Both the position numbers and the translations under genes were made by a program. Shown piece after piece: positions 38,368 to 47,531 of a stretch of 64,000 nucleotides of DNA. Each line of letters opens with the position of its first letter. The stretch's first letter is position 1. The notes below the pieces were generated by a model. That model was not told where the DNA came from. It saw only the letters and a program-made list of their open reading frames with translations, and searched no databases. This DNA is from Ehretia macrophylla (lineage: Eukaryota > Streptophyta > Magnoliopsida > Boraginales > Ehretiaceae): contig CM075773.1 in NCBI GenBank assembly GCA_037974665.1, positions 20,140,146 through 20,204,145 on the forward strand, read 5' to 3'.

Positions 38368-39133
38368 TTGGGCTCTGAAAAAAGGCCCAGCAAAGCAGGC
38401 TTGGCTGCCAGCATCGTAGAGCTCTCGGAGAGCTTTCCAACGGTATGCTGTGCACCGCGTAACTCCTTGCGGATCAAAAGTTATGGGCTCTAGAGCGATG
38501 GAGACCTGGCCCCAAGCCCTACGGCCTCGGTTTTTTAGCCCAGCCTCTACGTGAAGCGAAGTTGCCTTGCCCAAGGTGCTGTGGGATTCGGTAATTGAAA
38601 TGGGATGGATTAGGTTGTCGTCCTTTTCGCGGCGCACGACGTACGATACTGGACGAAAAAATAGCGAAAAAGAAGAGAAGTATCCTAAAGCTGATGAAAA
38701 CGTTCGATTTTGGGCTCTGAAAAAAGGCCCAGTGAAGTGGGCTTTGATGCCCCCATCGTAGAGCTCTCGGAGAGCTTTCTAATGGTATGCTGTGCGCCGC
38801 GAACTCCTTGCAGATCAAAAGTTATAGGCTCCGGAGTGACAGAGACCTGGTACCAAGCCCTACGCCCTCGGTTTGCGGACCCAACCTCTATGTGAAGTGA
38901 AGTTATCTTGCCCAAGGTGTCATAGGATTTGGTAATAGAAATGTGATGGATTAGGTTGTCGTCCTTCTCGCGGTGCACGACGTACGATCCGGGACGAAAA
39001 AACGGCGCAAAAGAAGAAAAGTGTACTGAAACTGATGAAAACGTTCGATTTTGGGCTCTGAAAAAAGGCCCAGCATAGCGGGCTTGGCTGCCCCCATCGT
39101 AGAGCTCTCGGAGAGCTTTCCTACGGTATGCTG

Positions 39134-39150
39134 TGTGTGAAGCCCGACCC
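39134..39150 (+). repeat. LTR 5-prime terminus
   Basis: TGTGAAGCCCGACCCTG begins with TG. It is imperfectly complementary to the other end, which on the minus strand reads TGTCACGCCCCAACCCGACC. The preceding satellite ends in GTATGCTGTG, so the exact first base is ambiguous by a TG repeat. Confidence 0.75.
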
Positions 39151-39199
39151 TGAATAACGTATATTACATCGATTTCCGTGCGATAGAACATGAATGATA

Positions 39200-39645
39200 T
39201 GAGTGACCTTGGATTACGTGCCCTGTCTTAGTTTTTGTGCATACTTCGTCATACGTGCCTTAACTTAGAATTGTGTGCCCTAATCCTCGATATACGTGCG
39301 ATACCTAGATAAACGTGCCATGACCTTAATTTACATGCAAGACCTCAATTTGCGTGTGTCTCTTCATTTCGTGTGCATTAACCTTGAACTACGTGCCTTA
39401 ACCTAGGTTTAAGAGGCATACCCTAATTTACGTGCATTGCATTGAATTACGTGTCGTGCATTGGCTACGTGCATTGACCTAGGGTTGCGTGCGTTAGCAT
39501 TAGAATCTGTGCATTAGACTTGAAGTACGTGCCTTAGTCTAGAAGTTCGTGTCTTACCTCGTAGTTCGTGTTTACCTCGTGTTTCATGCCCCATATTGAT
39601 TTCGGTACGTGCCTCGTAGTGCGTACCCTAGACCTAGGAATCCGT
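39200..39645 (+). repeat. Degenerate ACGTG-rich short repeats in LTR U3 region
   Basis: Exact ACGTG occurs at 39216, 39253, 39294, 39313, 39391, 39430, 39449, 39467, 39527 and 39607. Many near copies (GCGTGC, TCGTGT, CTGTGC) lie between, usually followed by CTTAACCTA-like or CATTGACCT-like text, giving an irregular spacing of about 18-40 bp. ACGTG is the core of plant G-box/ABRE elements bound by bZIP and bHLH factors. Whether this array is an enhancer or simply a decayed minisatellite cannot be decided here. Confidence 0.7.
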
Positions 39646-39825
39646 GCCACCACGTTAATCAAGAAAGCATCCTACACAAAGCACTAAACTATAAAATAAT
39701 CCTAATTCAAATCTCTACAAAATCCACTAACAATAAACAATTCAATCTACACAAACACCTAAACATTCTTTATTCTTTATTCTCACCCAAAACCAATGCA
39801 CCTCAAATTTCACCCTTATTATAAT

Positions 39826-39846
39826 CCATAATATATTAAATAGAGT
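39826..39846 (+). promoter_or_regulatory. Possible TATA box of the LTR
   Basis: ATATATTAAATAG at 39831-39843 is the best TATA-like string downstream of the ACGTG array and upstream of the CT-rich tract. The distance to the CT tract (about 300 bp) is long, so another start site is possible. Confidence 0.3.
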
Positions 39847-40105
39847 CTGAAATTTCAGCAATTTGCAAGCCCTTGGCTGACCACTAAGTGCATTTAGTCT
39901 AGCATAATTTATTCATAATTCTAGACAAACTATGACAAAACACTTACACAATGCATAAAAAAATTGCTCAATTCTCCTCAAATCTCCACCATTTTCGACC
40001 AGCCCTTGCATGCCCATGCTAAACATTTTAAATTCCATCTTGAAGACACAAAAAATCAGATTATTGGCTGCCCAAGGCCGAGCATGCTTCATCAAGTTGC
40101 ACGGC

Positions 40106-40172
40106 TTTGTTTTCTTTTCATTTCACTCATTTTCCTCAAACTTCTCTCTCTCCCTCTCATTCTCTCTCTCCA
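40106..40172 (+). other. Pyrimidine-rich tract of the LTR transcribed region
   Basis: The stretch TTTGTTTTCTTTTCATTTCAC and then CTTCTCTCTCTCCCTCTCAT is almost pure pyrimidine. Such CT-rich leaders are common just downstream of transcription starts in plant LTR retrotransposons. This supports plus orientation. Confidence 0.5.
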
Positions 40173-40752
40173 TTTCGGTTTTGGTTGAGTTCTCTCCACC
40201 TCCTAGCTCATCTTCTTCATCATATGGTGCAACAAGACAAGCAACTATCAAAGCAACTCAAGCAAACAAGCTAGGATGCGAAAATCACACTTGCATGCCC
40301 TTTGAAGCTTCATTTTCGGCCTAGGTAAGCTTCTTGACATCCATTTCTTTTATTCAAGTTCTAACTACATGCATGCACTAAGAGATTGATTACTAGGCTA
40401 GGAAAAATAGAGAAAACCAAGTTGGAATCTCGGCTAAGCAAGAAGAAGAAGAGATTTTAGCTTCAACAAGGTTTTTGAGCATTTTTTGGGTTGATTGCAA
40501 AGGTGAGGGTTAAAATCTTTTGAAAACTCTTTAAAAACTCACATGCATGCTCATAAATGTGTGTATTTGCTTCTGTACTTGAGATATATGGTCGTTCATA
40601 AGCTTAAACAACCATGCATGGCAAGATCTTGGCTTGAAAATGATGCTAGGTGAAGTCGAAATGGATGACAGCTCTCTGACCAGTCTGTTCGAGGTAAGTT
40701 TAGCTAAGCAAATGATGTTGAAAATGCTTGGAAATTGGTGGGTGACTATTTT

Positions 40753-41070
40753 GGACAGTTTTGAACATTTTTCCCAGAAATAGGCCGAAACTAATTTTGA
40801 ATCTAAGATCCTAAAAATGGCAAATCATTAAAATGTGACCAAATCTGGAAATCTGGAAAAATGAATCAGATTTTGGCAGATGCACTGACCTTGTGGAACG
40901 AACCATATTTGACTTAGTAAATGTTGTCCAAAATGCGTGAAATTTGGTGTACTTATATATTTTTCAGTTCTGGACAATTTTGTCAGAAATGGACCAAAGC
41001 TAAAACTGACTCTAAGGACCTCCAAAACGTCAATTTCTGAAAAGTGTACAAATCTGGACAGTTTTGTGCT
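40753..41070 (+). repeat. Degenerate internal duplication in the LTR
   Basis: GGACAGTTTTGAACA...CAGAAATAGGCC with AATCTAAGATCCT (40753-40812) is echoed by GGACAATTTTGTCAGAAATGG with CTCTAAGGACCT (40972-41022). A third GGACAGTTTTGTG occurs at about 41056. Spacing is irregular, so this is an old, decayed repeat. Confidence 0.5.
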
Positions 41071-41865
41071 ACCTCACTGTTTTGGCTATAACTAATGATT
41101 CTGAACTCCAATTGATGCAAGGTTTGTTTCTGATTTTATTTAACTTCTTAAGATTTAATTTGACATCTTATTTACTGAATTTGGAGATTGTTTTATTATC
41201 CTATTGATTGTGAGAAAACAGCCTATTGCAGTAAAGGTTTTATTTAGCCATATGCTTGGAAAATTGTTGTAACCTCTCTTGTGACACTAATTGTGTGGAA
41301 ATGTGGTGTTGGGATGTTATGTGGACTGTTGTGAGCACTTGAGGATGTTGAATTAAATGATGCAAGACTTGATAATGATCTTGAGTGGACTTAGGGTTTT
41401 AATCACTTGATTAAGCATGAAATGGGAACCCTAATGACTCGATAGTCTTAATAGGTGTTGATCAATTGGATATTGTGTTGGAATCATATGCTTAGTGGGC
41501 TGCCCGTAAATGTTTTATAACTTCGAAAGTGATCTTGACCATTGCATGTTGACAAATAAGCTTTTCTTGCATCCGAACCCATGTTGATATCATTGCACGT
41601 TGAATAATCTTATCGCTTGATTGCGTGGACCTCTTAATGAGTTATATAGCCTGTTTTACATGTGTTACATGGCTGCCCGTTTGATGATCATATGACTCTA
41701 TATGCCTTTCAAGTGAAATTACTTGTCTTATCGTGCCTTGTTTGACTACTTGACAACGTGCGATCTTATAACTGTTCGGAGGCAACCTACTTTGTTGTCC
41801 TCCTAATGTGATATGTTAAATGTTATAAATGTGCATTGCATACAAGGTTGCAACCTTTCGTGTGG

Positions 41866-41928
41866 CATGGTAGCGTTTCACGTCCACTAGGCGGTATCGG
41901 GCTTGCCGGTGTTACCGTGACTACCATG
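41866..41928 (+). other. Long imperfect hairpin in the LTR
   Basis: CATGGTAG (41866-41873) pairs with CTACCATG (41921-41928). Just inside, TCACG (41878-41882) pairs with CGTGA (41916-41920), a 13-bp stem interrupted by a four-base bulge on one side. A smaller CGGTA...TACCG pair lies within. It may be a transcript structure of the element or a remnant of a small foldback insertion. Confidence 0.55.
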
Positions 41929-42164
41929 ATCCAATTCCCTCTCTCGCTTGGTATTCACCCTTGGAGAGTTGGGTCGTAGGATTTCGGGGCACATTCGGAG
42001 TACACCTACCTGGCGTGTTTTGGGGATGAATTAAAGTCGGCCGCAACTCCTGTTACTTGACTTGATCTGATAGCAAAAGCTCACCGTATCCTTTTTATTA
42101 TGTGTATAAGTACTCCCACTTGGTTCCTAGAGAACCTCGGGGAGGAAAGATCGGTATTCCTATT

Positions 42165-42196
42165 CTGTACTTGTATTTCTGTACTTGTATTTCTGT
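42165..42196 (+). repeat. 14-bp tandem repeat in the LTR
   Basis: CTGTACTTGTATTT is present twice in tandem (42165-42178 and 42179-42192), followed by CTGT of a third partial copy. Confidence 0.9.
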
Positions 42197-42473
42197 TACA
42201 TTCATGTGTGAGAAAGGGAATTTCATAAGTTTAACCGAAAAATGAGTTTCAAAACTTATTTCTTGTTCCCCCTCGCTGAGTTCATAAGGACTTACCCTCT
42301 TTTATCATCTCAGGTGAAGAAGAACAGGTATAGGAACCCGAGGACGGTGTGCCTAATGATGAACCCCTGGAGTGAATGCCTGTCATTGCTTATTTTGCTT
42401 GATTGTGACTATTTGTGAACTTTTGCTACTAGAAGACTATTTCGCTTACGTTATTTGTTGTTTGTGATGTAAT

Positions 42474-42498
42474 AGACCCCCGTTGTAATTTGGGGTCT
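42474..42498 (+). other. Hairpin near the presumed LTR polyadenylation region
   Basis: AGACCCC (42474-42480) and GGGGTCT (42492-42498) are perfect 7-bp inverted arms around an 11-base loop containing TTGTAATTT. The TGTAAT-type text and T-rich downstream DNA fit a 3-prime processing region, but this is inference. Confidence 0.45.
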
Positions 42499-42988
42499 AA
42501 TTTTGGTTTGTACTTATATTAAGTAGACTGATACTAGACATACTATGATCGTTTTTGCTTTTATTATCACTAGTATCTATCATAGGTTATGATGCTTAGC
42601 TAAGGAATAGGCAAATGAACTTATCCAATCTCAACAGGTACTCGCTAATAAGCTAAAATCAACATGTACATTTTGAAACGAGGATAAATGGACAAACGAG
42701 ACATAGTATCATGCTAGGTTATAAATCAAACAGGACGTCGAAATAACCAATAAGCAATTCAATTGATGATAAAATAGTAAACTCTAGTCGGGAATGAACT
42801 TGAATTGAAAGTTTGAGGCTGTTAGAAAATTTAGGTCAAAACAAAGAGCCCAATTACAGTTGTTATGCTGCCGGATTTTCGAAAAATTTTGGAGTCTAGA
42901 ATAAAACGTTAAGTGTTAAACCTCCTAGAATGATTAAGAATGTGAAAGGACTTGAATGTTTAGATCACACCCTAGTCTAACCTTTATA

Positions 42989-43008
42989 GGTCGGGTTGGG
43001 GCGTGACA
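42989..43008 (+). repeat. LTR 3-prime terminus
   Basis: The end reads GGTCGGGTTGGGGCGTGACA, finishing in CA, and is followed directly by satellite GAAGTTGTCTTGCCC. Its reverse complement is a common style of plant LTR start. Confidence 0.75.
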
Positions 43009-44085
43009 GAAGTTGTCTTGCCCAAGGTGCCATGGGATTCGGTAAAAGAAATGTGATGGATTAGGTTGTTGTCCTTTTCACGGCGCACGACGTACGATCC
43101 GGGACGAAAAAATAGTGCAAAAGAAGAAAAGTGTCCCAAAACTAATGAAAATGTTTGATTTTGAGCTCCGAAAAGAGGCCCAGCAAAGCGGGCTCGGCTA
43201 CCCCGTCATAGAGCTCTGGGAGAGCTTTCCAACGGTATGCTGTGGGCCGCGGAACTCCTTCCACGTCAAAAGTTATGGGCTCCGAAGCGACAGAGACCTG
43301 GTCCCAAGCCCCACACCCTCGGTTGTGGGCCCAACCTCTACGTGAAGTGAAGTTTTCTCGCCCAAGGTGCCATTGGATTCGGTAAAAAAAATGTGATGGA
43401 TTAGGTTGTCGTCCTTTTCACGGCGCACGACGTACGATCCGGGATGAAAAAATAGCGCAAAAGAAGAAAAGTGTCCCGAAACTGATGAAAACATTTGATT
43501 TTGGGCTCCGAAAAGAGTCCCAACAAAGCGGGCTTGGCTGCCCCGTCATAGAGCTTTGGGAGAGCTTTCCAACAGTATACTGTGGGCCGCGTAACTCCTT
43601 GCAGATCAAAAGTTATGGGCTCTGGAGCGACGGAGACCTGGTCCCAGGCCCCATGCCCTCGGTTTGCGGGCCCAGCCTCTACGTGAAGCGAAGTTTTCTT
43701 GCCCAAGGTGCCGTGGGATTCGGTAAAATAAATGTGATAGATTAGGTTGTCGTCCTTCTCGCGGCGCACGGCGTACAAGCCGGGACGAAAAAACAACGCA
43801 AAAGAAGAAAAGTGTCCCGAAACTGATGAAAACGTTTAATTTTGGGCTCCGAAAAGAGGCCCAGCGAAGCGATCTTAGCAGCCCCGTCTTAGAGCTCTGG
43901 GAGAGCATTCCAACGGTATGCTGTGGGCTGCGTAACTCCTTGCAGATCAAAACTTATGGGCACCGGAGAGACGGAGACTTGGTCCCAAGCCCCACGTCCT
44001 CGGTTTTCGGGCCCAGCCTCTACATGAAGCGAAGTTGCCTTGCCCCAGGTACCGTCGGATTTGGTAATAGAAATGTGATGGATTA
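43009..44085 (+). repeat. Satellite block A-prime (three A-like monomers)
   Basis: The copies here carry TGTGGGCCGCG, GTGTCCCGAAACTG, CTCCGAAAAGAGGCCCA and AGAGCTCTGGGAGAGC. This combination matches the odd monomer at 833-1173 in block A more closely than any copy immediately upstream of the LTR. Some B-like features, such as GCCTCTACGTG, are mixed in. The next copies, from about 44.1 kb, are B-type. Confidence 0.8.
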
Positions 44086-47000
44086 GGTTGCAATCCTTTT
44101 CGCGGCGCACGACGTACGATCCGGGATGAAAAAATAGCGCAAAAGAAGAAAAGTATCCTAAAACTGATGAAAACGTTCGGTTTTGAGCTCTGAAAAAAGG
44201 CCCAGCGAAGCGGGCTTGGCTGCTCCCATCGTAGACCTCTCGGAGAGCTTTCCAACGGTATGCTGTGCGCCGCGTAACTCGTTGCGGATCAAAAGTTATG
44301 GGCTCCGGAGCTGCGGAGACCAGGTCCCAAGCCCTACGCCCTCGGTTTGCGGGCCCAGCCGGTACGTGAAGCGAAGTTGCCTTGCCCAAGGTGCCGTGGG
44401 ATTCGGTAATAGAAATGTGATGGATTATGTTGTCGTCCTTTTTGAGGTGCACGACATATGATCCGGGACGTAAAAATAGCGCAAAAGAAGAAAATTATCC
44501 AAAAACTAATGAAAACGTTCGATTTTGGGCTATGAAAAAAGGCTTCGCTGCCCCGTCGTAGAGCTCTCGGAGAGCTTTCCAACGGTATGCTGTACGCCGC
44601 GCAACTCCTTGCGGATCAAAAGTTATGGGCTCCAGAGCGGCGGAGACCAGGTCCCATGCCCCACGCCCTCGGTTTGCGGGCCCAGCCTCTACGTGAAGCG
44701 AAGTTGCCTTGCCCAAGGTGCCGTGGGATTCAGTAATAGAAATGTGATGGATTAGGTTGTCGTCCTTTTCGCAGCGCATGACGTACGATCCGGGACAAAA
44801 AAATACCACAAAAGAAGCAAAGTATCCTAAAATTGATGAAAGAGTTCGATTTTGGGCTCTGAAAAAAGGCCCAGTGAAACGGGATTGGCTGCCCCCATCG
44901 TAGAGCTCTCGTAGAGCTTTCCAACGGTATGTTGTGCGCCGCGTAACTCCTTACGGATCAAAAGTTATGGGCTCCGGAGCGACGGGGAACTGGTACTAAG
45001 CCCTATGCCCTCGGTTTGCGGGCCCAGCCTCTACGTGAAGCTAAGTTCCCTTGACCAAGTTTCCGTGGGATTTGGTAACTGAAATGGGATGGATTAGGTT
45101 ATAGTCCTTTTCGCAGCGCGCGACGTACGATCCGGGACGAAAAAATAGCACAAAAGAAGAAAAGTATCCTAAAACTGATGAAAATTTTCTATTTTGGGTT
45201 CTGAGAAAAGGCCAGCAAAGCGGGATTGGCTGCCCCCATCGTAGAGCTCTTGGAGAGCTTTCCAACGGTATGCTGTGCACCGCGTAAATCCTTGCGGATC
45301 AAAAGTTATGGGCTCTGGAGCGACGGAGCCCTGGTCCCAAGCCTATGCCCTCGGTTTGCGGGCCCAACCTCTATGTGAAGTGAAGTTTCCTTGTCCAAGG
45401 CGTCGTGGGATTCGGTAATACAAATGTGATGGATTAGGTTGTCATCCTTCTCGAGGCGCATGACGTACGATCCGGGACAGAAAAACAGCACAAAAGAAGA
45501 AAAGTGTCCTAAAATTGATGAAAACGTTCGATTTTGGGCTCTGAAAAAAGGACCAGCGAAGCAAGCCTCGCTTCCCCCATCGTAGAGCTCTCAGAGAGCT
45601 TTCCAACGGTATGCTGTGCGTCGTGTAACTCCTTGCAGATCAAAAGTTATGGGCTCCGGAGCGGCGGAGACCAGGTCCCAAGCCCCACGCCCTCGGTTTG
45701 CAGGCCCAGCCGCTACGTGAAGCGAAGTTGCCTTGCCCAAGGTGCCGTGGGATTCGGTAATAAAAATGTGATGGATTAGGTTGTCGTCCTTCTCGCAGCG
45801 CACGACGTATGATCTAGGATGAAAAAATAGCGCAAAAGAAGAAAAGTGTCCTGAAACTGTTGAAAATGTTTGATTTTTGGCTCTGAAAAACTTCGCTGGC
45901 CCCATCGTAGAGCTCTCGGAGAGCTTTCCAACGGTATGCTGTGCGCCGCGTAAATCCTTGCGGATCAAAAGTTATGGGCTCCGGAGCGGCGGAGACCAGG
46001 TCCCAAGCCCCACGCCCTCGGCTTGTGGGCCCAGCCTCTACGTGAATCGAAGTTTCCTTGCCCAAGGTGCCGTGGGATTCGGTAATAGAAATGTGATGGA
46101 TTAGGTTGTCGTCCTTTTTGCGGCGCACGACTTATGATCCGGGAAGAAAAAACAGCACAAAAGAAGAAAAATATCCTAAAACTGATGAAAATGTTCGATT
46201 TTGGGCTCTGAAAAAAGGCCCAGCGAAGTGGGCTTGCTGCCTCCATCGTAGAGCTCTCGGAGATCTTTCCAACGGTATACTGAGTACCACGTAACTCGTT
46301 GCGGATTAAAAGTTATGGGCTCCGGAGTGACAGAGACTTGGTCCCAAGCCCTACGCCCTCGGTTTGCGGGCCCAGCCTCTACGTGAAGCGAAGTTGTCTT
46401 GCCCACGGTGTCATGGAATTCGGCAATAAAAATGTGATGGATTAGGTTGTCGTCCTTCTCGCGGCGCACGACGTACGATCTAGGAGGAAAAAATAGCACA
46501 AAAGAAGAAAAGTGTCCTGAAACTGTTGAAAATGTTTGATTTTGGGCTTTGAAAAACTTCGCTGCCCCCATCGTAGAGCTCTCGGAGAGCTTTCCAACGG
46601 TATGCTGTGCGCCGCGTAAATCCTTGCGGATCAAAAGTTATGGGCTCCGGAGCGGCGGAGACCAGGTCCCAAGCCCCACGCCCTCGGTTTGTGGGCCAGC
46701 CTCTACGTGAAGCGAATTTGCCTTGCCCAAGGTACCGTGGGATTCGGTAATAGAAATGTGATGGATTAGGTTGTCGTCCTTTTCGCGGCGCACGACTTAC
46801 GATCCGGGACGAAAAAACAGCACAAAAGAAGAAAAGTATCCTAAAACTGATGAAAATGTTCGATTTTGGGCTCTAAAAAAAGACCCAGCGAAGCGGGCTT
46901 GCTGCCTCCATCGTAGAGCTCTCGGAGAACTTTCCATCGGTATACTGTGTGCCGCGTAACTCCTTGCAGATCAAAAGTTATGGGCTCTGGGGAGACGGAG

Positions 47001-47440
47001 ACCTGGTCCCAAGCCCTACGCCCTCGGTTTGCGGGCCCAGCCTCTACATGACGCAAAGTTGTCTTGCCCACGGTGTCATGGGATTCGGCAATAGAAATGT
47101 GATGAATTAGGTTGTCGTCCTTCTCGCAGCGCACGACGTACGATCTAGGACGAAAAAATAGCGAAAAAGAAGAAAAGTGTCCTGAAACTGTTGAAAATGT
47201 TCAATTTTGGGCTCTGAAAAACATCGCTGCCCCCATAGTAGAGCTGTCGGAGAGCGTCCCAACGGAAAGCTGTGTGTCGCGTAAATCCTTGCCGATCAAA
47301 AGTTATGGGCTACGGAGCGGCGGAGACCAGGTCCCAAGCCCCACGCCCTCGGTTTGCGGGCCAGGCCTCTACGTGAAGCCAAGTTGCCTTGCCCAAGCTG
47401 CCGTAGGATTCGGTAATAGAAATGTGATGGAATAGGTTGT
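44086..47440 (+). repeat. Satellite block B-prime
   Basis: About ten monomers are of B type (TGTGCGCCGCG, GTATCCTAAAACTG, GCCTCTACGTG). The first normal copies are followed by a 327-bp copy at 44525 that lacks about 15 bp in the GGCCCAGCGAAGCG segment, and then by a regular alternation of about 324- and 341-bp copies. The change to block C starts near 47440, where GCGCACGAC becomes GCTCACGAC. Confidence 0.85.
44525..44851 (+). repeat. Satellite monomer with 15-bp deletion
   Basis: This copy is 327 bp. It reads ATGAAAAAAGGCTTCGCTGCC, lacking about 15 bp of the CCCAGCGAAGCGGG segment. Confidence 0.85.
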
Positions 47441-47531
47441 CGTTCTTTTCGTAGCTCACGACGTACGATTCTGGACGAAAAAACAGCGCAAAAGAAGAAA
47501 AGTGTCCCAAAACTGATGAAGACGTTCGATT
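45877..47531 (+). repeat. 665-bp dimeric higher-order repeat, about 2.5 copies
   Basis: Anchors at 45877, 46201, 46542, 46866, 47207 and 47532 give intervals 324, 341, 324, 341 and 325. Copies at 45877, 46542 and 47207 share a deletion of about 17 bp (TGAAAAACTTCGCTG or TGAAAAACATCGCTG) and ACTGTTGAAAATGTT just upstream. Intervening copies share GGGCTTGCTGCCTCCATCG. The repeating unit is therefore a two-monomer dimer. Confidence 0.92.

Larger units (their letters stand above)
1..39133 (+). repeat. 342-bp satellite array, left segment
   Basis: This is a head-to-tail tandem array. The anchor TTGGGCTC (or close variants) recurs at 148, 490, 833, 1174, 1515, 1857, 2199, 2540, 2882, 3224 and onward to 39051, about 115 times, all on the plus strand. 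Roughly six in ten intervals are exactly 342 bp; most others are 340, 341 or 343. Each monomer carries, in order, a gGCCCAGCGAAGCGGGCTt segment, a short dyad AGCTCTCGGAGAGCT, GATCAAAAGTTATGGGCTC, the inverted pair CTCCG/CGGAG, a CGGGCCCAGCCT segment, and a CpG-rich stretch ending near CACGACGTACGATCC. No start or end of the array is visible. Nothing in it resembles 5S or 45S rRNA, tRNA or telomere sequence. Satellite arrays of this kind are normally non-coding heterochromatin; a centromeric role is possible but not shown here. Confidence 0.98.
2861..39133 (+). repeat. Satellite block B
   Basis: About 106 monomers share TGTGCGCCGCG, GTATCCTAAAACTG (or GTGTCCTAAAACTG), GCCTCTACGTGAA, TTGCCTTGCCC and GGATTAGGTTGTCGTCC. 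Two intermixed monomer endings occur: one with GTGCCGTGGGATTCGGTAAT and one with GTGTCATGGGATTCGGCAAT. These alternate irregularly and help to trace segmental duplications. The block contains all five 34-bp-deleted monomers, the 478-bp composite copy, and the large duplicated segments listed separately. It ends abruptly at the LTR junction. Confidence 0.9.
40691..42313 (+). other. Possible intron signals inside the LTR
   Basis: A strong donor-like GAG/GTAAGTTT lies at 40691-40698 and a weaker one, TAG/GTAAGC, at 40322-40328. A pyrimidine tract ending TTATCATCTCAG/GTGAAG at 42313 looks like an acceptor. This is signal matching only; no transcript evidence is available. Confidence 0.25.
39134..43008 (+). 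mobile_element. Solo LTR of a long-LTR plant retrotransposon (probably Ty3/gypsy)
   Basis: This 3875-bp block has no similarity in reading to the satellite and is visibly AT-richer. It starts TGTGAAGCCCGACCC and ends GGTCGGGTTGGGGCGTGACA, so it has the TG...CA ends and extended complementary termini typical of plant LTRs. It has no gag, protease, reverse transcriptase or integrase reading frame, no tRNA primer site after the end, and no second LTR, hence solo LTR. The plus orientation is inferred from three features: the promoter-like and CT-rich DNA in the first third, the conserved-looking CCTCGCTGAGTTCATAAGGA region near 42270, and the TGTAATTTGGGGTCT region near 42485. Length and style suit Ty3/gypsy elements such as the Tekay/Del or Ogre/Retand groups, but I cannot assign the lineage. 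There is no target-site duplication: CTGTG precedes it and GAAGT follows. Confidence 0.82.

Noticed and set aside
40010-40324. ORFs of 60-104 codons inside the LTR
   Set aside because: They are short and low-complexity (runs of serine and phenylalanine from the CT tract), overlap in different frames, and resemble no retrotransposon domain.
39134-43008. Complete retrotransposon
   Set aside because: There is no internal coding region, primer-binding site or second LTR within the 3.9 kb.
39134-43008. DNA transposon or foldback element, because of the complementary ends
   Set aside because: Complementarity is short and imperfect, there is no flanking duplication or transposase, and internal features fit an LTR better. 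A non-autonomous DNA element cannot be fully excluded.
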